Positions 18,021-26,100 of a DNA stretch of 64,000 nt are shown piece after piece. Position numbers and translations under genes: made by a program. A model generated the notes under the pieces. It saw only the letters and a list, made by a program, of their open reading frames with translations, did no database searches and was not told the origin of the DNA. Position 1 is the stretch's first letter. Every line of letters begins with the position of its first letter. This DNA is from an uncultured Treponema sp. (GTDB taxonomy: Bacteria > Spirochaetota > Spirochaetia > Treponematales > Treponemataceae), in assembly GCA_938045195.1 (NCBI GenBank), contig CALINC010000068.1, positions 1-64,000 of the forward strand, written 5' to 3'.

Positions 18021-18183
18021 AGAGCTAAACAGCTCGGCACAAATGGTGCCTCGCTGTTTATCCGCCGAGTTTGCCTCATCGGCAAACATCGCATATTATA
18101 TGTGCTTTTTCACTTCGTTGCAAAAGCACTGAAAAAATATTTTTCGGGATTTTCAAATCCCTGCAAAATATTTTTATAGGAGG
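18021..18183 (+). repeat. structured 5'-leader repeat, tandem copy B
   Basis: A 163-bp unit, nearly identical to copy A except in hairpin 3. There the stem is GTGCTTTT...AAAAGCAC, so the arms changed together. It ends TTTTTATAGGAGG, and that AGGAGG (18178-18183) is the ribosome-binding site of the lipoprotein gene at 18188. The open frames running through both copies are unlikely to be translated. Confidence 0.8.
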
Positions 18184-18187
18184 TATG

Positions 18188-18871
18188 ATGAAAAAATTGA
18201 TAATGTTGCTGATTTTTGTTTTATTTTTTACGGGCTGCAAAACCTTGCCGTTAAAGGGTATATATACAAAAAATATCGCACAAAACAAGGAAATAAAAAC
18301 ACTTGAATCCGGTTTTGATATATCATATTCCATAGATTTTAATATGGCACAAAAAACTAAAGATGATTATGTTTCATTTACACTTATAAATACGGTTCAC
18401 AAATATAGGCTCGATTTTTATGCAAATAACGAAATAAAAAAGATAATTTCAGATTTTATAGCAATAAATGAACAGGCTGTAAAAAGCGGATATAAGGACG
18501 GCACAGAAATAATCGGAATATCATTATTATATTGCTATGTTTTTCAAGACATTGAAAGCAATGATAATGCAACAAGGTTAGACGCAGCTCTAGAAGGCAA
18601 GAATGCCGTTCAATTCGGATTTTTAGTTAAAAATAAAATACCTTATTTAGTTTTAAAAAAATTCCATGTAAAAAAAATATACGGTAAACAGGAAATCAAT
18701 GACAATATAGAAAGTATTGCATTTTACTATGATGATATAAAAAAATTATATGATTTTATGAATGATGCGGATTCCATCGAAAATATACGCTTGGAAAAAA
18801 TATCCGAAGCATTAGAAACGGAAGAGGTACCCGCTCCGCCCGAACCTGCACCGCAGCCGATTAACCCTTAA
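18188..18871 (+). CDS. putative lipoprotein, unknown function
   Basis: 227 residues from ATG 18188, four bases after AGGAGG; the ATG at 18185 is too close to it, and longer in-frame starts read through the repeat. Signal peptide with lipobox LFFTGC (Cys about 17). The mature protein is mixed alpha/beta, with a C-terminal Pro/Glu tail (EEVPAPPEPAPQPINP). No known domain recognised. It lies 13 bp before dnaB on the same strand, so the two may share a transcript led by the tandem structured repeats. Confidence 0.75.
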   Translation: MKKLIMLLIFVLFFTGCKTLPLKGIYTKNIAQNKEIKTLESGFDISYSIDFNMAQKTKDDYVSFTLINTVHKYRLDFYANNEIKKIISDFIAINEQAVKSGYKDGTEIIGISLLYCYVFQDIESNDNATRLDAALEGKNAVQFGFLVKNKIPYLVLKKFHVKKIYGKQEINDNIESIAFYYDDIKKLYDFMNDADSIENIRLEKISEALETEEVPAPPEPAPQPINP

Positions 18872-18884
18872 TCAAAAACTATAT

Positions 18885-20234
18885 ATGTCAGACGATACTA
18901 ACAGAAAAAGTTTAAAGAATAAAATTCCTCCCAATAATATGGAAGCCGAAAGAGCGGTTCTGGGTGCCGTACTGCTAGATCCGGATACATTCGGAGATGT
19001 ACGCCCCATTTTGGGAGCTGAATCTTTTTATTCTCTTCAGCATCAAAAAATATATAAGGCTATTGCAGACCTAGATGCACGCGGACAAAAATCCGATATA
19101 CTCATTTTAACCGATGCTCTGCGTTCGGCAAATGAATTGGATTCGGTAGGAGGAGCCGGATATATTGCCTCTCTTACCGACGCAGTACCCAGTTCAGCCA
19201 ATGTGAGTTTTTATGCAAAAATTGTATTGGAAGCCTCTATCCGCAGGAATCTGCTGCGGGTTTCAAATAAAATTTCTACGGATATTTTCGATGAAAGTAT
19301 TCCAAGCCGTACCGTTTTGGAAGAAGCCCAAAAAAATATATTTGAGTTGACGGATGCAGGAAATTCAGCCACCTTTAAATCGCTTGCAGAAGTTATCATG
19401 CCTGCAATTGATATTCTTGAAAAAATCCACAAGAACAGGGGGGCATACACAGGGATTCCATCCGGTTTGGAAAATTTAGACAGTCTTACATACGGTTTTC
19501 AAAATTCGGAATTTATAATTATAGGAGCAAGACCATCTGTAGGAAAAACGGCTCTTGCCCTAACAATGGCTGCTCATATTGCAATAGACAAAAAAATACC
19601 TACCGCTTTTTTTTCGTTGGAAATGTCCGATATGCAGTTGGTACAGCGTTTAATTGCGGCGCGGGCAAAAATAAATTCAAATAAAATGCGTTCTGCAAAT
19701 CTAAGCCCAATAGATTTTACAAAAATCGCCGAAACCTGCGGCAATCTATATGAATCTCCTTTTTATTTGGTTGATATGCCTAATATGAAGCTCTTGGATC
19801 TGAGGGCGATGGCGCGCCGTCTTTGCAGCCCGCCTTATAATGTTAAAATAATTTTTATAGATTATTTGACGCTTATTACCGGCGAAAATGCGCTTATTCC
19901 ACGTCACGAACAAATAGCCGAAATTTCCCGCTCGCTTAAAAGTTTGGCGCGAGAACTTAATATCCCCGTAGTAGCACTCTCGCAATTAACGCGTGATGCG
20001 GAAGGGAAAAAACCGGGACTTGCCGACATACGGGAATCAGGCTCCTTAGAACAAGATGCCGATGTCGTAATGTTTTTGCATAGAGAACGGCAGGAAACAT
20101 CCGATGATTCAGGCAAAACAATTCCAACCGAACTTATTTTAGCAAAACAGCGAAACGGTCCAACCGGAACCGTCCAATTAGTATTTTTACCGCAATATAC
20201 TACATTTTCGGTTGCAGCAAAACATGATAGCTAA
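18885..20234 (+). CDS. dnaB: replicative DNA helicase
   Basis: 449 residues. It unwinds DNA at the replication fork as a homohexamer. The N-terminal helical domain (IPPNNMEAERAVLGAVLLDP, to about residue 110) is followed by a linker and the RecA-like domain with Walker A GARPSVGKTAL (about 215), SLEMSDMQLVQRL, Walker B IIFIDYLTLI (about 326), and the H4 motif and arginine-finger region ADIRESGSLEQDADVVMFLHR. Length is standard and no intein is present. No Shine-Dalgarno precedes the ATG, which fits co-translation with the upstream lipoprotein 13 bp away. Confidence 0.95.
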   Translation: MSDDTNRKSLKNKIPPNNMEAERAVLGAVLLDPDTFGDVRPILGAESFYSLQHQKIYKAIADLDARGQKSDILILTDALRSANELDSVGGAGYIASLTDAVPSSANVSFYAKIVLEASIRRNLLRVSNKISTDIFDESIPSRTVLEEAQKNIFELTDAGNSATFKSLAEVIMPAIDILEKIHKNRGAYTGIPSGLENLDSLTYGFQNSEFIIIGARPSVGKTALALTMAAHIAIDKKIPTAFFSLEMSDMQLVQRLIAARAKINSNKMRSANLSPIDFTKIAETCGNLYESPFYLVDMPNMKLLDLRAMARRLCSPPYNVKIIFIDYLTLITGENALIPRHEQIAEISRSLKSLARELNIPVVALSQLTRDAEGKKPGLADIRESGSLEQDADVVMFLHRERQETSDDSGKTIPTELILAKQRNGPTGTVQLVFLPQYTTFSVAAKHDS

Positions 20235-20290
20235 AATACCGGTTTTATATTTTTCGGTTTTGTGATACAATATTATAAGGAGTTGCCTTT

Positions 20291-21325
20291 ATGAACAAAA
20301 AATTTAAATCTTTTTTGCAGCGAAAAAATATACATTTTTCTGCAAAACTATATTTTATTGACGCAATGAGTGCCATGGCAATGGGCCTTTTTTCTTCGCT
20401 TTTAATAGGAACTATTTTAAACAGTATCGGGCTTAAATTTCATATTAAATTTTTAAGTGAAATTGTTTGGCCTATTTGCAGAGATATGACGGGCGCAGCA
20501 ATCGGTATTGCAATTGCCCATGCACTTAAAGCGCATACTTTTGTGCTGTTTTCAGCGGCAATAGTCGGCTTTGCGGGAAATAAATTCGGAGGACCGGTAG
20601 GTGCTTTTATTGCAACGCTTATATCAACGGAGCTTGGCAAAGCCGTTTCCAGAGAAACAAAAATAGATTTAATTATAACGCCCGCCGTTACAATCCTTTC
20701 GGGTATTTTTATAGCGGTTCTCGTAGGACCGGGTATGTCTTCCATTATGAATAAACTTGGCTCTTTGATAATGCATGCAACGGAATTACAGCCTTTTTGG
20801 ATGGGCGTATCAGTTTCAGTTTTGGTCGGCATTATTTTAACGCTTCCCATAAGCAGTGCTGCGATATGTATGATGCTCTCTCTGGCGGGGCTGGCAGGAG
20901 GAGCTGCCACAGTAGGCTGCTGCGCACAGATGATAGGGTTTGCCGTTATGAGTTATAAAGATAATGGTTTGGGCGGTTCCTTTGCTGTCGGCATAGGAAC
21001 AAGTATGCTGCAAATGCCTAATATCATAAAAAATCCGATTATATGGCTTCCGCCCACGCTTACGGCAGCAATATTGGGACCTGTTTCAACGATGATATTT
21101 AAACTCGAAAATATTCCGCTCGGTTCCGGTATGGGTACTTGCGGTTTAGTAGGGCAAATCGGAACCCTTACTGCCATGGAACAAGCAGGCAGAACAGGAG
21201 TAAATGTTTACCTTTCGATTTTTATTTTGCACTTTATTGCTCCGGCAATCTTAACTCTTTTCTTTACATGGTGTTTACGCAAAATACACCGGATAAAAGC
21301 CGGGGATTTAAAACTGAATATATAG
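20291..21325 (+). CDS. PTS EIIC-type (PTS_EIIC_2 family) membrane protein
   Basis: 344 residues. About eight to ten hydrophobic helices with Gly/Ala-rich loops; the sequence MSAMAMGLFSSLLIGTILN and the GGPVGAF and SSAAICMMLSLAGLAGGAATVGC stretches are typical of the PTS_EIIC_2 family. Those proteins resemble the sugar-binding IIC component, but no IIA or IIB domain or gene is near. Transport role is therefore doubtful; some homologues are annotated as regulatory membrane proteins. AAGGAG lies 9 nt before the ATG, and TACAAT/TATTAT stretches just upstream may serve as -10. Confidence 0.75.
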   Translation: MNKKFKSFLQRKNIHFSAKLYFIDAMSAMAMGLFSSLLIGTILNSIGLKFHIKFLSEIVWPICRDMTGAAIGIAIAHALKAHTFVLFSAAIVGFAGNKFGGPVGAFIATLISTELGKAVSRETKIDLIITPAVTILSGIFIAVLVGPGMSSIMNKLGSLIMHATELQPFWMGVSVSVLVGIILTLPISSAAICMMLSLAGLAGGAATVGCCAQMIGFAVMSYKDNGLGGSFAVGIGTSMLQMPNIIKNPIIWLPPTLTAAILGPVSTMIFKLENIPLGSGMGTCGLVGQIGTLTAMEQAGRTGVNVYLSIFILHFIAPAILTLFFTWCLRKIHRIKAGDLKLNI

Positions 21326-21333
21326 CTGACAGC

Positions 21334-21375
21334 GAACCCTAGCGGGTTCCCCCTAGCGGACACCCTAACGGGTTA
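21334..21375. repeat. three short CCCTAGCGG-type repeats with hairpin potential
   Basis: GAACCC-TAGC-GGGTTC (21334-21349) forms a perfect 6-bp hairpin. It is followed by CCCTAGCGG and ACCC-TAAC-GGGT, so the motif recurs three times at about 14-nt spacing. It lies just after the EIIC-like gene. There is no T-run, so it is not a classic terminator. Confidence 0.5.
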
Positions 21376-21379
21376 CACT

Positions 21380-21408
21380 TTGCATTTTTATCGATAATAT
21401 GATATAAT
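21380..21408 (+). promoter_or_regulatory. sigma-70-type promoter of the TPR gene
   Basis: TTGCAT (21380-21385), 17-nt spacer and TATAAT (21403-21408). The predicted start site is about 15 nt before the TTG codon and AGGAGG follows at 21420-21425. Confidence 0.75.
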
Positions 21409-21430
21409 CTGTATACTACAGGAGGCTATT

Positions 21431-23407
21431 TTGAAAAAACTTATTGCAATTTTTTATATAGGCGTATATTTTTCAATTTCTCTATTTTCAAATTCTACAG
21501 AATTATACCGAAAAGGGCTTGAATTTCAAAACTCGGAAGATTGGTATTCTGCAATAGAAACATATAAATCGGCTCTCAAAGAAAACCCTTCATATAACGA
21601 AGTGTACAGGGGTTTAGCAGAGTGCTTTTATGCGCTGAATGAATATGATGAAGCACTTTCCTCCGTAGAAACTGCAATACGATATAAAAAAGATGATGCC
21701 GATTTACAGAATTTGCACGGATTTATTTTGATAGGTCTAGGACAAATTGAAACGGCAAAACAGATATTTAATTCCGTATTACAAAAATTTCCCAATAATC
21801 CAGAAGCCCGATTCGGCTTGGCAGAAATAGAAGTCTTTCAAGGAAAACTCTATGCGGCTTCAGCACTGTATAAGGAAGCCTTGAACAGGCAGGGAGAAAA
21901 CCGCAAAGCACTCCTTTCGCTTGCACTTGTCAGTTTTGAAGCAGGAAACAAAAAACTTGCAGAAGATTATATAAAAAAAGCCTTAGAATTTCACGGGGAT
22001 AATCCGCAGGTTCATTATTTTGCGGCATATTTAAAAGCTCTTTCCGGCGACAGCGAAACTGCGGAAGGCAGATTAAACGCTGCAATCAAATTAAAAAACA
22101 ATTATGATGAGGCGTATGCACTTTTAGCATCCATTCTATATTACCAAAAACGCTATGAAGAAAGCATTCAAATTTCAGATATGCGTATTTCGCAAAAAAG
22201 AAAGAGAGCCGACGCATGGTATTTAAAAACATTAAGTCTTTTAAAATTACATAAAACCGATGAAGCTATGACGGCAGCAAAGGTCGGTCTTTCAACGGAA
22301 CCGTCCAACGAAATTATGAGGATGTTACTTGAAGAAACGGCGATAAAATATCTAAACTTTGAAGATTCTTTTAGAAAAAAACTTTCGGAATATCATGCCG
22401 AAAGAGGTGTCGGCTTTGCAAAAAGAAATATGAGCGATCAAGCCTTATACGAATACAGGCGGGCACTGAAAGTTTATCCCTATGATGTTGAAAGCCGTGA
22501 AGCCTATGCACAAATTCTTTTAAGGCTGGGATATCCCGAACACTACCTTGAACAAATGCTTTTTATTCAAACTATCGTAAAAAGCAATAAACGCGTCAAT
22601 GATGCCGTAGAGGCATACGGGAAACATTTATTAAGTTCGTTACAAAATAAATGGAAAATAGATCCGCTTTATATGGATAAAGCTCATATTTCAATCGGTC
22701 TTTTTTATGAGGCGGACAGTACAAATGTTTTACATCCCGAAGCCGAGCAAATTACGCAGATAATGGCGGCAGATATTTTTTCCCATAATCCACGGTTAAA
22801 AATTACATCTCATTCCGAACAGCCTGCGCAATATGCCGAAGCCTTTAAGACTTCCCGCGAAGCGGGGGATGATTATTTTGGTATTATAAAATTAAACGAA
22901 AACGAAAGAGATATTCAACTTATATTGGAATTATATGTATCCCGTACCGGCTCTAAAGCTCAAACTTTTACCGTGTACCGGTCGGGCAATGACAGATATT
23001 CAAATGCAGTACGCAGTTTAACAAAACTTGTGTCGGCTTCTATGCCTGTCATCGGTAAGGTTATAAACCGCTATCAAAATGAAGCCGTAATAGATATAGG
23101 AAAACAAGACGCAGACTTAAAAGACGTACAAATTGCGGTTATAAAAAAAGGAAGCCTTACCATTCATAAAGACGGAATAAGTATAGACTATCCCGCTGCC
23201 GATTTACTTGGATATTTTGAGCCGGTAAAATCGGAAGAAGACTTAACCGAAGGTATTCTAAAAAGGAACGGCTATTACGACAGAATGAATGCAGGAGATT
23301 CGGTAATTTTAATTGCAAAAGATGAAGCCGAAAAAACAGCCGAAGACTATACGAATTTTAGTCAAAAAAGTTCTCTGCTGCTTTCTTTATTGAGAAGAAT
23401 TCGCTAA
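21431..23407 (+). CDS. exported TPR-repeat protein
   Basis: 658 residues from a TTG codon, fixed by AGGAGG 5 nt upstream. A signal peptide (to about residue 20, SISLFSNS) is followed by about ten tetratricopeptide repeats over residues 23-390 (for example YNEVYRGLAECFYALNEYDE). The last 250 residues are a different alpha/beta domain with LISIG-like strands and no motif I recognise. TPR arrays bind other proteins, so a periplasmic scaffold is likely. Its last 21 bases overlap the end of the convergent gene at 23387. Confidence 0.8.
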   Translation: MKKLIAIFYIGVYFSISLFSNSTELYRKGLEFQNSEDWYSAIETYKSALKENPSYNEVYRGLAECFYALNEYDEALSSVETAIRYKKDDADLQNLHGFILIGLGQIETAKQIFNSVLQKFPNNPEARFGLAEIEVFQGKLYAASALYKEALNRQGENRKALLSLALVSFEAGNKKLAEDYIKKALEFHGDNPQVHYFAAYLKALSGDSETAEGRLNAAIKLKNNYDEAYALLASILYYQKRYEESIQISDMRISQKRKRADAWYLKTLSLLKLHKTDEAMTAAKVGLSTEPSNEIMRMLLEETAIKYLNFEDSFRKKLSEYHAERGVGFAKRNMSDQALYEYRRALKVYPYDVESREAYAQILLRLGYPEHYLEQMLFIQTIVKSNKRVNDAVEAYGKHLLSSLQNKWKIDPLYMDKAHISIGLFYEADSTNVLHPEAEQITQIMAADIFSHNPRLKITSHSEQPAQYAEAFKTSREAGDDYFGIIKLNENERDIQLILELYVSRTGSKAQTFTVYRSGNDRYSNAVRSLTKLVSASMPVIGKVINRYQNEAVIDIGKQDADLKDVQIAVIKKGSLTIHKDGISIDYPAADLLGYFEPVKSEEDLTEGILKRNGYYDRMNAGDSVILIAKDEAEKTAEDYTNFSQKSSLLLSLLRRIR

Positions 23408-24373
23408 TGCTAATAAACAGTACCGAATCCACTCTGCCGACTGAACCGGATACATATCCTGTGCAGTTAGAAATTTTAAGAGCGCAGCTTCATACTTGTT
23501 CTGAAAAAATAATGTCTCTCCCAGATAAAAGCGCGTCCGTGCGGTAACGCGGCTCGTTCTTTTAATTAAAAGAAAATTATTCAGTTCTTTTTCACATTTT
23601 TGCCAATTTTTATTTATAAAATTTTCATTTAAGATACGCTGAAGTTCCATAGTTTCTCCGCCTTCAGGATTTTTTTTATCATCGGCAAAAATAAAAGGTT
23701 CTTTCTTTAAAGGAGAAGCAGTAAATTCGCCGTAATTCCGTTTTTCTGCCGTAAGGGCACCGATAATGCTTTCCGTCTGCGAAGAAAAAAAACGCATCTT
23801 TTTTTTCTCTATTTTAAGAGGATTTAAAAATGGAAGCGGCATGGGACGAGCTTCATAAACGGGCTTTTCTTGAGCGGCATCTTTTCCCAAAGCTAAAATC
23901 TCGATGGGTGCAGTAAGCGTATTTTTTCCGCCTATAAATTTTATATTTCCGGATGCAAGCTGATTTTCTTCCGCAATCGCATAATAATATGGAATCCCTT
24001 GAGCAGGATAATCAATATAAGGTATGCCCGTATCGGTTATATTGGCTATCGGCACCGCATCGGCAAGCGAAATAAAGGAAGAAAAATTTTTTGTGGAACG
24101 ATAGAGAAATACGTTTTTGTTAGGTAAAGACGCTTTCCATGTTATGACAACCGCTTTTTCACGCACAAACGCCGAAAAATCGGTAAAAAAAACAGGCTCA
24201 TTTTTTTGCGGTTCATCAAAACCGTTTTCACTACCGTACTGAATATTTTGATATCCGCTTTTATCCGGCATAACACTGGGGATAGTATCTTCTTCAACAT
24301 CTTTTCTATTTACATCTTCGCCATAGAGTAAAGGCAAACTCATAAAACAAATTAGAATAAAAAACTGCTTCAT
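23387..24373 (-). CDS. exported protein with FN3-like domain and C-terminal TPR unit
   Basis: 328 residues. Signal peptide ends near residue 19 (LPLLYG). Residues about 60-165 resemble a fibronectin-type-III domain (FVREKAVVITWKAS, VFLYRSTKNFS, GIPYYYAIAEE). The C-terminal 80 residues form a TPR-like helical pair (FYLGETLFFQNKYEAALLKF). This architecture, with short TPR and FN3-like parts, suggests a periplasmic assembly factor, but no family is recognised. It converges on the TPR gene and the two coding regions overlap by 21 bp at their 3' ends. Confidence 0.7.
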   Translation of the reverse strand: MKQFFILICFMSLPLLYGEDVNRKDVEEDTIPSVMPDKSGYQNIQYGSENGFDEPQKNEPVFFTDFSAFVREKAVVITWKASLPNKNVFLYRSTKNFSSFISLADAVPIANITDTGIPYIDYPAQGIPYYYAIAEENQLASGNIKFIGGKNTLTAPIEILALGKDAAQEKPVYEARPMPLPFLNPLKIEKKKMRFFSSQTESIIGALTAEKRNYGEFTASPLKKEPFIFADDKKNPEGGETMELQRILNENFINKNWQKCEKELNNFLLIKRTSRVTARTRFYLGETLFFQNKYEAALLKFLTAQDMYPVQSAEWIRYCLLALANSSQ

Positions 24374-24429
24374 ACTTCTATTATTTTCGTCATTTTAAGA
24401 AAAAAATCAAGGCTTGTTTAATCGAGAAT

Positions 24430-25932
24430 TTATACTCTTATGATAGCGGCACCGGTTTTTTTATCTTTTAAAAACGGATTTATTTTGTCAGTCTGTATTT
24501 TTACAAGGGAACCGCCGATATATCTTTTCAATTTTGAAGTTGCGGAATTCCTTTCGGTTAAAAGCAAAAAGCCTTTTTCAGAACAGGCATATCTTCCTAT
24601 TAACCCGTCTTTAAGTTGGATTATGTCTGAAGTTATACGTACATTAAAGCACTCTGTAAATGAGGCTGAGGTAATATGCTCCAGTTTTTTAAACGGTTGA
24701 GTTTTACAATATATAAACGAAAGACTTGCCCGTGTTTTTTCCAATTTTGCAGCTTCCGAAAGAGCAATCAGTTTTTCGGGAGCGTCTTCGGTATAAAAGG
24801 AAAAATGGCACCATTTATCCTGTGCAAAAGCAGCATTGCCTTTTTGCCGCCTTTTCAAAAAAGACGGGTTTTCGGGAAAAAGTTCCCTCTCTAAAACATC
24901 AGTTTTTTCTTGCCGTTGTCCGGGAATCGGACAAATATGATTATGAGGACATGGAGATACTACAAAAAAATCATTCTTTAAAAATAATCTTCTCAATTCC
25001 GAAATAAATGCTCCGGCAAGCGGAATGCCCGGTTCAATTATTAAAACTTGTGAAGAAAAATTATGCGTATCAATATTTGCCGCATTATTTTTTAAATACC
25101 GCATAATATTTTTTACAGCCTTTTCCGCTTCACCTGAAATTTTAATTGACGAGTCCCAAAAAATTTCATTAAACATATTTGCAGATATAAAAAAATCTAT
25201 TTTCGATTTTAAAGGAACACCGAAGCTGCCCCTAACTTTGGTAATCTTCCAAGTATTGCACGTATGTTGTTTGTTTTTTTCGGTGAATGCACAAAGAGAA
25301 TTAAAAATAGCTTCTCCTGCAGAGAGAGCTTTACCCGAAATATCGGCGCAATACCAATGAAGTTTTTTATTTCTCAGTTCCGGTTTTGCAATCCAAAAAG
25401 CACAGGTCATTGTTAAAGGTCCGCAGCCGAAATCCGCTATCGAACTTCCGTCATGCAAATCAAAATTCATATTCAAAATCAATTTTGAAATACGTACCAA
25501 ATTCCACCACATATAATGATAGATATACGCAGTAAGCTTTACGGGATTATTAAGATAATTTATTTTACGCATTCCACGCTCATCGGTAAGCTCATGAAAC
25601 AGACTGCGTATATCTTTAGGAATAAGAGTTTCTTGTTTGAAATTTAAACCCAAAGCGGTGCGGACAATTTCATCAAAAGAATTTAAGATGACGGCAGCTT
25701 CTCCGTCAAGCGGATGGAAAATATCTGCACCGGCAATTTGAGTTTTTGCAACAGCTAAATTGCTTTCTGCTTTAATGAAGTTTGAGCCTTTTTTATCCGC
25801 TTTTTTTTTATTTTGTTTCCTTTGCAAAGACGTATCTTTTTTATTGCCGGTATATTGCAGGTCTTTAGTTTTTACCGTATTTTTTTTTACGAATTTTTCG
25901 TAAAAAGTTTTTTGTTTATCACTATCTTTCAT
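24430..25932 (-). CDS. Rsm22-family SAM-dependent methyltransferase-like protein
   Basis: 500 residues. The first 60 are Lys-rich and probably disordered. The SAM-binding motif is IADFGCGPLT (about residue 167), and a second motif, LIIEPG, follows near residue 300. After it come a cysteine cluster VSPCPHNHICP, WCHFSF and LEKTRASLSFIYC, the signature of the Rsm22 family of ribosomal small-subunit methyltransferase relatives. In mitochondrial homologues those Cys residues bind a metal cluster. Target in bacteria is not established. It stands alone, 57 bp after the preceding gene. Confidence 0.8.
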   Translation of the reverse strand: MKDSDKQKTFYEKFVKKNTVKTKDLQYTGNKKDTSLQRKQNKKKADKKGSNFIKAESNLAVAKTQIAGADIFHPLDGEAAVILNSFDEIVRTALGLNFKQETLIPKDIRSLFHELTDERGMRKINYLNNPVKLTAYIYHYMWWNLVRISKLILNMNFDLHDGSSIADFGCGPLTMTCAFWIAKPELRNKKLHWYCADISGKALSAGEAIFNSLCAFTEKNKQHTCNTWKITKVRGSFGVPLKSKIDFFISANMFNEIFWDSSIKISGEAEKAVKNIMRYLKNNAANIDTHNFSSQVLIIEPGIPLAGAFISELRRLFLKNDFFVVSPCPHNHICPIPGQRQEKTDVLERELFPENPSFLKRRQKGNAAFAQDKWCHFSFYTEDAPEKLIALSEAAKLEKTRASLSFIYCKTQPFKKLEHITSASFTECFNVRITSDIIQLKDGLIGRYACSEKGFLLLTERNSATSKLKRYIGGSLVKIQTDKINPFLKDKKTGAAIIRV

Positions 25933-26100
25933 TTTCAGAACTCCATATCACATTTAGTATACATCCGTCTGCTGCCCGCATCTTTTTGAAGCTGTAAAAG
26001 AGGAACACTTTCTTCCCAATTATTAAACACATTAGTTTTTAATTCCGATATTTTTTAGGCTTTACTTATAGACAATCCGTACATAAAAAGAACTGAGTAA

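Noticed and set aside
17911..18132. Open frames encoding Met-Pro-His-Arg-type peptides within the repeats
   Set aside because: They exist only because the repeats lack stops in this frame; they have no ribosome-binding site, and the compensatory changes favour RNA structure over peptide.
20440..20910. Antisense 156-codon frame opposite the EIIC-like gene
   Set aside because: Composition mirrors the membrane gene and no start signal is present.
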